Shown piece by piece: positions 37,504-44,838 of a stretch of DNA of 64,000 nt. Source of the DNA: Pirellulales bacterium (GTDB lineage: Bacteria > Planctomycetota > Planctomycetia > Pirellulales > JALHPA01). The stretch lies in contig JANRLT010000008.1 of assembly GCA_033762255.1 (NCBI GenBank), forward strand, positions 1-64,000. The letters are read 5' to 3'. The notes below the pieces were generated by a model. It saw only the letters and a list, made by a program, of their open reading frames with translations, was not told the origin of the DNA and did no database searches. A program made the translations under genes and the position numbers. How positions within the stretch are numbered: the first letter of the stretch is position 1; each line of letters begins with the position of its first letter.

Positions 37504-38507
37504 ACGCCCGTATTTTAGAGATCCCCAGCGAACCAGCGGACATTGCCGACTGGTTGGCCCGGGAACTAGTCGGCCCCGGACTGCCGCAACTGGCGCGGGA
37601 ACTGCAAACAATTCACGGCGGGACAACTACCACCGCCACCGACGAAGAACTTTATCAATGGCTGGGCGGGGACAAAGCGATCCTGTTGGAACAAGGACTT
37701 ACCGCTGTTTCGACGGATAAACAGAAACAACTTTTAGGCAGGCCGGAACTATTGGTCCCGCTCCAGGAATTGATTTTAATTGAAGGGGGCCAAATTTGGG
37801 AAAGACTGTTAGCCGCCGAACCGGACGTCGCTAGCGCTAGCCAGCGAGTTAAGAAAAAACTACAACTTCACAATCCCTTGTTTGCCGCGGGTAATTCCGG
37901 ATCAACAGATATCCAGCGCCCCTCTTCCCTCCCCCCCCATATCAATTGGCGCTACTTGTGGACGGCGGTGGCGGTGGCGGCGTCGATTTTGGTGCTAAGC
38001 TTGTGGATTCCCCAGGGAAACCCTCCCCTCCCCCAACCGACCTGGGGCTGGCATGGCCCGGATTTGCTTTCGCAAAAATTGCCTCCGGCGGAATACTTGC
38101 AAACCTTGGCCAAGGCGGGTGACGCCTGGTTTAACAAGCGGCCCGACTCGACCGTCACGCTTAAGCAGCGAATTGTAGAAATGCGCAGCGGCTGCGACCG
38201 GCTCATTGTCGCCGAACATCCGCAATTGCCCCCTGTCGAGCGGGATTGGTTGCGGGAAAAATGTAAACTCTGGCGGGATAAATTTGACGCTCAACTGGCC
38301 GCGTTAGATAAAGGGACGGCCAGGGAAAAAGTCCAAGCGGAAATGGACGACATTGTTAAAAAGCTGGTGACCGCCCTGAATTCACGGGCGGAGGAATATA
38401 AAATGCGCGCGGGCATTTCAGCACGGCAGCCGGAATCGCCCGCAGGATATTTCCCGGGCAACGCGGTAGCGCGTATCAAACGATCACCAACGGGGATGAC
38501 CGGTTAA
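37500..38507 (+). CDS. Putative membrane-anchored anti-sigma factor
   Basis: A 335-residue protein with a cytoplasmic N-terminal part (residues 1-145), one membrane helix at about 150-168 (YLWTAVAVAASILVLSLWI) and a large outer domain rich in charged helices (EKVQAEMDDIVKKLVTAL). There is no visible zinc-binding HxxxCxxC motif. The assignment rests on coupling to the sigma gene (ATGA overlap), the single membrane pass and the inside-outside layout. It may sense an envelope signal. The sequence itself matches no family I recognise. Confidence 0.55.
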   Translation: MNARILEIPSEPADIADWLARELVGPGLPQLARELQTIHGGTTTTATDEELYQWLGGDKAILLEQGLTAVSTDKQKQLLGRPELLVPLQELILIEGGQIWERLLAAEPDVASASQRVKKKLQLHNPLFAAGNSGSTDIQRPSSLPPHINWRYLWTAVAVAASILVLSLWIPQGNPPLPQPTWGWHGPDLLSQKLPPAEYLQTLAKAGDAWFNKRPDSTVTLKQRIVEMRSGCDRLIVAEHPQLPPVERDWLREKCKLWRDKFDAQLAALDKGTAREKVQAEMDDIVKKLVTALNSRAEEYKMRAGISARQPESPAGYFPGNAVARIKRSPTGMTG

Positions 38508-38514
38508 TCACCGG

Positions 38515-40893
38515 TTATACTACAACCGGCATCCAGGCCAAAACCACCTTATTCACGGTAATGTCGGCTTTCTTGGGCGTTAGGCACAGTTCCTCCAGCG
38601 GTAGCTTATCCGCCTGCACGGTATTTTCAATCTTCTCGCATTCAAGCTTAAATTCTTGATTCATTTCCTCAAACCGGGCGTTTAGCGCTTCTACCGTTTC
38701 TTCGGCATGGCCCACGTCGGCCTGCTGGCTGAGTGCCCGGCTGGCGGCCCGCGCGCCCGTGGCGGCGCGGCCAACATTCGCCGAGCTGGCTAGTTTGCGG
38801 CCAAAGACCGACCCGATCACCGAGGAACCAATCGTGATCACTGATTGAATGACCGTGCCGCGGGCTTGTTCTTTTTCCTTGGCCACTTTTTGTTCGGCCT
38901 TGCGAATCTGCTCCTTGAGCGCGGTCATCTTGGGGGAGTACTTTTGGCGCAGCTTTTCCAGTTCGGTGTCGCGCAGTTCGCGCGCGGCCTGGGACAAGCG
39001 GATGCGAAACTCCGCTTGCGATTCCCCCGGTTGGGAGACAATTTTCAGTTTGGCATATTTCCACAGGGGGAGCCGTTTGGTTCGATACAGGGAATCGCGC
39101 AGATCGCTGGCAAAACCCTCGTAGGCTTTCGCTTTGCAAAGCGCGGCGGGAAGCGTGGCAAACCGCGCGCCATCCTCAGGTCCGCTATCTAGATCGACTC
39201 CTGCCTCGGTCATATCCTCGGCGGAGGTCCAAACTTCGTCGGTCAACTTGCCATCCACCGGAACCAGGAATGTCACGTTTTCACTATGGTCAATCCCCTG
39301 CGCCGCATTTTGATAATGAACCTTGGCCGTGCCATACAGCGCCGGGCGATACTCCACGCCCTTCCCGGCTGGCTTTGCGGCGCGGCGGGCGATAAAGACT
39401 TCTTCGATTCCAGGGGGAAGAACCGGGCGACTGGCGGAATCCGCCATTTTTTGCACGGTCTCGGTCGCGGCCGCGCCATCCCGCAAGGGAGCCATCAACG
39501 TGCGGATCTGCTCGCTGGAAATTGGCCCCCGCAAGTACGACAACGCCCAGCGTGTTTGCAGCACGACCGGGGCATCCTCGTGCACGTTATTCATCAGGAA
39601 CACTCTATTCCCTAGGCTAGAAAGCGTTTTTTCCAGCTCCGCCCGGTCAAACGCTGCTCCCGCGGCGGTCGAGGCCCCCTCCAATCCGTCTAGCACCCGC
39701 AGCTTGTCCCGCTCGGTCTGCAATCTGCCCAGAAACCACGTCCCGCAGTTGGATAACCCCTTGTAATCCAAATCCACCGGGTTTTGCGTCGCCAACACCA
39801 CGCCCAGGCCGAACGCGCGGGCCTGCTTTAGCAGCGTCAGCATGGGCGTCTTGCTAGGTGGATTGGCGGTAGGGGGAAAATAGCCAAAAACCTCATCCAT
39901 GTACAAAATCGCCCGCAGGCTGGTGGTACCGGTCTGGGCTCGCATCCAGGCGATGACCGCGTTGAGGACGATCGTGACAAAAAACATCCGTTCCGCGTCG
40001 CTCAGATGCGCGATGGATAAAATGACATGCCGCGGCTTGCCCGTGGAGGTGTAGAGCAACTTTTGGATATCCAAGGGAGCGCCGGTCAGCCAAGTCTGAA
40101 AGCCGGGTGACGCCAGCAAATTATTGAGCGCCATGGCCAGGGTAAAGCGGTCCTTTTGCGGGAAGAAGCTTTCCAGGTCTAAAAAGCCAAGCTTGTCAAA
40201 CGGCGGGGTTTGAATCTCGCGAATAAGTTCGCCTAATGCGACATCCTTGCCCTCTTGCCAAGCCCGCTCGAGCAACGTGGCCAACAAGATAAATTCGCGG
40301 CTGCGCAGGGGATCCCCTTCGATTTGCAAGAGCGCCAACAACCCCGCCACGGCGCTGTTAATTTGTTCGCGCAAGGCGTCCGGTTGTTCGCGGATAGCGG
40401 CGGCGGGGGCGGCAAACGACTTCAGCACAGTGAGCGGCAGTCCCGCGTTACTGCCCGGGGTATAAATCGCTACTTCCACCGCGTCGCGGAATTTTTGAAT
40501 GCGCTCGGGAGGTTGGTCCCAGTCCCCCAAGCCTTTTTTCCATCGCGCCGCGACATCCGTGGCGTATTCCTCGACTGATTTTCCCTGCCGCGTCGCTTCG
40601 CCCGGATCGATCCAGGGTTGAAAATCAGTGGGGCGAAGCTGGGGAAACGTCAGACACAAGTTGGCAATATCTCCCTTTGGATCGATGATGATCGCCGGGA
40701 TTCCGTCAATGGCCGCTTCTTCGAGTAATGCCAGGCACAGCCCCGTTTTACCGCTGCCGGTCATACCCACGCAGAGTGCGTGCGTGACCAAATCCTTGGC
40801 GTCATAGAGCAGGTATTCGGACCGTGTTTTACCGCTGGCCAGATCGTAGGGCTTGCCCAAATAAAATTGGCCGAGGACTTCGTAGTCGGACAT
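38515..40893 (-). CDS. HerA/FtsK-like ATPase (helicase HerA-like, DUF87 type)
   Basis: A 792-residue protein with Walker A GMTGSGKT at residues 43-50, IIIDPKGDIANL just after, Walker B AILYMDEVFGYFP near 330 and the sensor segment VVLATQNPVDLDYKGLSNCG. The C-terminal part has a coiled coil (about 630-690; LEKLRQKYSPKMTALKEQIR) and a Gly/Ala-rich stretch. HerA-like ATPases translocate DNA, sometimes with NurA; no nuclease gene is adjacent. It ends seven bases from the sigma/anti-sigma pair, convergently. No membrane helix is seen. Confidence 0.85.
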   Translation of the reverse strand: MSDYEVLGQFYLGKPYDLASGKTRSEYLLYDAKDLVTHALCVGMTGSGKTGLCLALLEEAAIDGIPAIIIDPKGDIANLCLTFPQLRPTDFQPWIDPGEATRQGKSVEEYATDVAARWKKGLGDWDQPPERIQKFRDAVEVAIYTPGSNAGLPLTVLKSFAAPAAAIREQPDALREQINSAVAGLLALLQIEGDPLRSREFILLATLLERAWQEGKDVALGELIREIQTPPFDKLGFLDLESFFPQKDRFTLAMALNNLLASPGFQTWLTGAPLDIQKLLYTSTGKPRHVILSIAHLSDAERMFFVTIVLNAVIAWMRAQTGTTSLRAILYMDEVFGYFPPTANPPSKTPMLTLLKQARAFGLGVVLATQNPVDLDYKGLSNCGTWFLGRLQTERDKLRVLDGLEGASTAAGAAFDRAELEKTLSSLGNRVFLMNNVHEDAPVVLQTRWALSYLRGPISSEQIRTLMAPLRDGAAATETVQKMADSASRPVLPPGIEEVFIARRAAKPAGKGVEYRPALYGTAKVHYQNAAQGIDHSENVTFLVPVDGKLTDEVWTSAEDMTEAGVDLDSGPEDGARFATLPAALCKAKAYEGFASDLRDSLYRTKRLPLWKYAKLKIVSQPGESQAEFRIRLSQAARELRDTELEKLRQKYSPKMTALKEQIRKAEQKVAKEKEQARGTVIQSVITIGSSVIGSVFGRKLASSANVGRAATGARAASRALSQQADVGHAEETVEALNARFEEMNQEFKLECEKIENTVQADKLPLEELCLTPKKADITVNKVVLAWMPVVV

Positions 40894-41061
40894 AAATGAG
40901 AGCGGCTAAGAGTGAAGGAAATGGATGTTCCCAGCTAATCGCTGGAAGTCAACGTATATTATGCAATGCCCCGTAAAAATCCGAAATAGCGTCGTTTGTC
41001 ATGCCCCCTGTTCCCCGATCCCCTGCACCTCCGCATCCCTGCTTCTCCCCTCCCTAGAATT

Positions 41062-41087
41062 CCGCCGATGCCATCGGCGGCTTTGTG
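41062..41087 (-). repeat. 26-base palindromic repeat, copy 1
   Basis: The unit reads CACAAAGCCGCCGATGGCAT followed by CGGCGG on the minus strand; the core CCGCCGATGCCATCGGCGG is a palindrome. Pyrimidine-rich runs flank it on both sides. Related copies are at 42940, 43012 and 44523. Confidence 0.65.
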
Positions 41088-41098
41088 ATCCCTGTTCC

Positions 41099-42724
41099 CT
41101 ATTCCCCGTTCAAAGCATACACGGCGAACATTTTGTTTTGGTACAAGGCTGGCTCCGTCAGACGCGGTGTGTCGTCAAAATAAACCACAATCGCATAATC
41201 CGCCCCGTATTTCTTGCCCAATTCCTGGAGCCGTGGCAGCCCGTGGTGCGCGAGTGAATCATGCCAACGGTCCAGCGGATTGGCGGGGTTATCTTCCCCA
41301 TGCAAATCGCGCAACCTTTGCCACCACGCCACCAGACTGGCGGCGTCCTGGGGCATATCCTTCCAGTTGACGACTTCTCCGCGCTGGGCGTACCACTTGA
41401 ACGTGGCCGATAAGCGTGGCGTCAAAAAACGGGCTGATGAAGAGGTGTTTTCCCGTGCCCAGCGGCAGACATCTCGCCATTCCGTCAGGATATAGTTGCG
41501 GCGTTGATCGGGCCGGGCATCGACGCTGGCGGTATGCAGCCCCGGCACAGTAAATGGCCAATGAGGCATTTGTGCAGCGGTATCCCAGATGACCGCCGCG
41601 AGCAAAATCCCCCCCAGGCCCCAGGCCCGCCAATTGCCGCGCGAGGCAAATAACTCAACAACCCGCCACGCGGCAAAGCCCGCTAAGAGCGGAACAAACG
41701 CATCGCTACTGCGAAACCAGTAGTAACGCAACAGCGCATGCAGGCGGACAGGGTTGTCATGCCATAATATTTGAATGGTCAGACCCGCCATGAGTATGAG
41801 CACGCTCCCCACACACCATAGGACAAAAATATCCCAACGCCGCGGTAGCTCGGTTTGGTCACAAGGGACAGGATTTTTCCCGTTTGGCAGATTGTCGCGA
41901 TCTTCCAGCAGCCAGATTCCCGTCAACAGGGTTAGCGTAAACGCCAACAATCCCAAAAAACGCACAAAATGCCGGTTGGGAAAGCGTTCTGGCAACAGAT
42001 GATGGGAAAGCCGCTCGACCACATAGATTTCATTCGCTTGGGCGACAATATCCGCCTCTTGCCCGCGCGTCAGTTCCACTCCCCACCAAATCGACGGTGC
42101 TGCCAAAAGTCCCCCCACCACCCACGCGGGCCAGACTTTTGCCAGGGGGCAAGCGCTGCGGCCTAACACGAGCCACGCAATAAACGCGGCAATGGTGGAC
42201 CACCCCCCCGCCAAAACATGAAATGCGCTCGCCGCGCCAAACAGCACAAACGCGCTACGCCAATGATCACACACTGCGCGGGCGACCGCGAATAAAATCA
42301 AAATATACGCAAAACCTTTGGCCTCGATGCCCCCTACCACCCATTCACCCGCCAGGTGATAGCGCTCATTCAGACCCACAAAGAGCGCGGCCGCCAGTGG
42401 GCCTCCGGCCGGATAGCGTAGTAATTTTCCCGCTAAATATTGCCACGCCGCCGCCAAACCCGCCCAAGTCAACAGTCGCCCCAGCCAGGCCGACCACTCC
42501 AATGGCATCACACGCGTGGTCCAGCCCCAGGTCCAATAAAACACTTGATGGGCGTCGGCGGATTCTAAAAAGAGTTCACCCTGGCCAAAATCAGGCTGCC
42601 AATAATGCCGCGCTTTGGTCAGATAATGGGTTTCGTTGGAGTCGGGTGTGGGCCAGGCTCCGTGCAAAAAAAACAGACTAAAAGTCGCCAGCCAACAGAG
42701 AAAATGTGTGATACGCAAGGGCAT
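41099..42724 (-). CDS. Multi-pass membrane protein of DUF6798 type
   Basis: A protein of 541 residues from the ATG at 42724 (MPLRITHFLCWLATF). The frame is open well upstream only because of a stop-free minisatellite. About ten hydrophobic segments alternate with loops, followed by a soluble C-terminal domain (about 390-541) ending in YALNGE. The sequence resembles large planctomycete integral membrane proteins annotated DUF6798, with a glycosyltransferase-C-like overall look. No catalytic residues could be identified, so the function is unknown. Confidence 0.7.
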   Translation of the reverse strand: MPLRITHFLCWLATFSLFFLHGAWPTPDSNETHYLTKARHYWQPDFGQGELFLESADAHQVFYWTWGWTTRVMPLEWSAWLGRLLTWAGLAAAWQYLAGKLLRYPAGGPLAAALFVGLNERYHLAGEWVVGGIEAKGFAYILILFAVARAVCDHWRSAFVLFGAASAFHVLAGGWSTIAAFIAWLVLGRSACPLAKVWPAWVVGGLLAAPSIWWGVELTRGQEADIVAQANEIYVVERLSHHLLPERFPNRHFVRFLGLLAFTLTLLTGIWLLEDRDNLPNGKNPVPCDQTELPRRWDIFVLWCVGSVLILMAGLTIQILWHDNPVRLHALLRYYWFRSSDAFVPLLAGFAAWRVVELFASRGNWRAWGLGGILLAAVIWDTAAQMPHWPFTVPGLHTASVDARPDQRRNYILTEWRDVCRWARENTSSSARFLTPRLSATFKWYAQRGEVVNWKDMPQDAASLVAWWQRLRDLHGEDNPANPLDRWHDSLAHHGLPRLQELGKKYGADYAIVVYFDDTPRLTEPALYQNKMFAVYALNGE

Positions 42725-42752
42725 GGCGGGATGTTGCAGGGGCGAGGGGGTG

Positions 42753-42935
42753 GTGGATAGTGGGTAGGGGATAGTGGGTAGGGGATAGTGGTTGGTGGGT
42801 AGTGGTTGGTGGGTAGTGGTTGGTGGGTAGTGGTTGGTGGGTAGTGGTTGGTGGGTAGTGGTTGGTGGGTAGTGGTTGGTGGGTAGTGGGTAGTGGGTAG
42901 TGGGTAGTGGGTAGTGGGTAGTGGGTAGTGGGTAG
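42753..42935 (+). repeat. 7/14-base G-rich minisatellite
   Basis: About seven copies of the 14-base unit GGTTGGTGGGTAGT are followed by about eight copies of the 7-base unit GGGTAGT. A few irregular units (GGGTAGGGGATAGT) lie on the left. The unit is not a multiple of three and lacks stops on the minus strand, so several frames stay open through it. The G clusters could form quadruplexes. It begins just upstream of the start codon at 42724. Confidence 0.9.
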
Positions 42936-42939
42936 GGAA

Positions 42940-42965
42940 CACAAAGCTGCCGATGGCAATGGTGG
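42940..42965 (+). repeat. 26-base palindromic repeat, copy 2
   Basis: CACAAAGCTGCCGATGGCAA then TGGTGG, a diverged copy of the repeat at 41062. A G-rich stretch (GTGCGGGGGAGCAGGGGAAC) follows. Confidence 0.55.
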
Positions 42966-43011
42966 AACTGTTGGTGCAGAGGTGCGGGGGAGCAGGGGAA
43001 CAGGGTGAGGG

Positions 43012-43037
43012 GACAAAACCGCCGATGGCATTGGTGG
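43012..43037 (+). repeat. 26-base palindromic repeat, copy 3
   Basis: GACAAAACCGCCGATGGCAT then TGGTGG, 72 bases after copy 2 and preceded by GGTGAGGG. Confidence 0.55.
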
Positions 43038-43107
43038 GTTAAAACGCTGTATTCTGTGTCTAAGCAAATATTTTTAGTTGGTAAACCGGTTGCTGGTCCA
43101 AGTCTTT

Positions 43108-43240
43108 TGATCCTCGTGGGCCGAAGGCCCGACCTATCCCAGCCGCGCCTAAGGAGTTGTGGCAAGCGCAGTGTCGCCCTAGGTAAATGGACAGGACCAA
43201 CGGCCCGATTCATCATCGCTGACAATCATGTTGTTACCAC
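43108..43240 (+). repeat. Dispersed repeat, copy 2
   Basis: This is the best copy. GTGGGCCGAAGGCCCGACCT is followed by ATCCCAGCCG, GGCAAGCGCAGTGTCGCCCT and AGGTAAATGG, ending in CGGCCCGATTCATCATC. It shares these blocks in the same order with 49195-49330 (reverse strand) and partly with 28080-28175. Confidence 0.65.
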
Positions 43241-43381
43241 TTTCGCATATCATAGCCCAAAAACAAACTTACGAACAACGCAATTGCCCACGTCCACTGC
43301 CATTGTCATATTCGAAAACGGCCAAATGCGGTAAACTATATACAGCTTGCATCCCGCAAATGATTCCCTCGTATAACTCCT

Positions 43382-44251
43382 ATGACCTCCACCGGACATA
43401 CTTTTCGCAAACTTCTATCCACCGGCCCTGTCCCGTTACCCGGGGCCTTTAATCCCCTAGTGGGGCGGATGATCGCCGCTAGCGGGTTTCAGGCGGCCTA
43501 TCTGTCCGGGGCCGCTTTTTCCGCCGGGCAGTTGGCCCTCCCCGATGTCGGCCTGTTTGGCCTGGCCGAACTGGCGGAAGAGACCCGGCGGCTCACCCGC
43601 GCTTGTGATTTGCCCATTTTGGTCGATGCGGATACCGGTTTTGGCGAGGCCCTGGCCGTGGAGCGGACCATGCGCGAACTGGAAGACGCTGGCGCGGCGG
43701 CCATCCAAATCGAGGATCAAGAACTCCCCAAGCGCTGTGGTCATCTAAGCGGTAAAAGTCTCATTTCCACGGATGCCATGTGCGCAAAAATTCGGGCGGC
43801 CGTGGCCGCGCGGCGAGATCCAGCGACCATGCTTGTTGCCCGGACCGATGCCCGCGGCGTGACCAACCTGGAGGAAGCCATTTTGCGGGCGCGAGCGTAT
43901 GTGGCGGCGGGGGCGGACGCGATTTTTCCCGAGGCGCTAACCACCCGCGAGGAATATGTCCGGTTTCGCCAGGAGATCCAGACACCCCTCATTGCCAATA
44001 TGACCGAATTTGGCAAATCGCCGCTCCTTTCGCTGCAGGAATGGGGCTCCTTGGGTTATAACGGAGTCCTCTTTCCCGTAACTCTCTTGCGTGTGGCCCT
44101 GCGAGGCGTTCAGGCCGCGTTGCGGGAATTGCGGGCCACGGGCACACAAGCAGGTTTTTTATCCCAGCTACAAACCCGCCAAGAACTGTATGACCTATTA
44201 GGTTACCAAGATTATGAAACGCGGGACCAAGCCTATTTTGGCAATTTGTAA
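43382..44251 (+). CDS. prpB: Methylisocitrate lyase / isocitrate lyase-PEP mutase family
   Basis: A 289-residue TIM-barrel enzyme. The motif ELPKRCGHLSGK carries the catalytic Cys of the lyase group; DADTGFGEA is the metal site; and LVARTDAR and MTEFGKSPLLS match 2-methylisocitrate lyase. It cleaves 2-methylisocitrate to pyruvate and succinate in propionate breakdown. No methylcitrate synthase or dehydratase is nearby, so another C-C lyase of the same family is possible. The ribosome site is weak. Confidence 0.82.
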   Translation: MTSTGHTFRKLLSTGPVPLPGAFNPLVGRMIAASGFQAAYLSGAAFSAGQLALPDVGLFGLAELAEETRRLTRACDLPILVDADTGFGEALAVERTMRELEDAGAAAIQIEDQELPKRCGHLSGKSLISTDAMCAKIRAAVAARRDPATMLVARTDARGVTNLEEAILRARAYVAAGADAIFPEALTTREEYVRFRQEIQTPLIANMTEFGKSPLLSLQEWGSLGYNGVLFPVTLLRVALRGVQAALRELRATGTQAGFLSQLQTRQELYDLLGYQDYETRDQAYFGNL

Positions 44252-44291
44252 CATAACCTGGTACGAGTTAATACAAATCCGTCACCGATTT

Positions 44292-44382
44292 CCCCGTAGC
44301 GGCGACGTTTCGTCGCCGAAGGTCAGTACCGACGAGTTTTACTCGCCGATCTGCCCGTAGCGGCGAGTTTCACTCGCCGAAT
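44292..44382. repeat. Cluster of GTAGCGGCGA hairpin repeats
   Basis: Three short inverted repeats in a row: GGCGACGTTTCGTCGCC, CGAGTTTTACTCG and GGCGAGTTTCACTCGCC. The first and third are each introduced by CCCGTAGC. They look like units of a REP-like family. Confidence 0.6.
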
Positions 44383-44522
44383 TAGTTTTTAGTTACTGGT
44401 TTTTGGTTTTTGGTTCAAAAGTCTTTCTACCGCAAATCGGTTACAGCCCCTAGCCCCGGGTTGGAGCGCAACGACCACCCGAGGGACGCAAAACAACCCC
44501 TCCCCAATTTTGCCGCGACGCC

Positions 44523-44548
44523 CACAAAGCCGCCGCTGGCATCGGCGG
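44523..44548 (+). repeat. 26-base palindromic repeat, copy 4
   Basis: CACAAAGCCGCCGCTGGCAT then CGGCGG, with the palindrome CCGCCG/CGGCGG intact. It is followed by GGGGGTGCGTGGGAAGAGGG. Confidence 0.6.
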
Positions 44549-44838
44549 TGGGGGTGCGTGGGAAGAGGGATGCGGGGTGAGAATTGCGTGGAAAAATGTA
44601 GGAGGCAACTCCGTTGCCGAATTCCGCCGTGCAGCCGAAATCCACGCCAGAGTATCGTAAACCCGCTTACCAGCAAGATTTTTCGCGTAAATCCCCCTTC
44701 TGCATTTTTAATCGTAATTTTTTGATTTAAACCATCAAATCCTAACAATCTCTTTGCTAAAATTGAAACTACCCCCCACAGGCAATCTCCCATAAAATTG
44801 ACAACATTCGGGGCAGACTATTTCATTCGGGGCAAACC

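Larger units (their letters stand above)
42725..43381. other. Repeat-filled intergenic region
   Basis: This 657-base gap between the membrane protein (minus) and methylisocitrate lyase (plus) contains a minisatellite, two 26-base palindromic repeats with G-rich runs, and one copy of a dispersed element (all listed separately). No gene was found. Confidence 0.7.
44252..44838. other. Repeat-containing intergenic region
   Basis: About 590 bases before the ELWxxDGT gene. It contains three short hairpin repeats (44292-44382) and one 26-base repeat copy (44523). The remainder shows no gene or convincing promoter. Confidence 0.6.

Noticed and set aside
42753-42935. CRISPR array
   Set aside because: The repeats are contiguous 7 and 14-base units without spacers, so this is a minisatellite.
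42943-43225. Long N-terminal extension of the membrane protein through the minisatellite
   Set aside because: The extension is stop-free only because of the 7/14-base repeats, and the product there is PTTTHQPLP-like with no signal; the start at 42724 gives a proper first helix.
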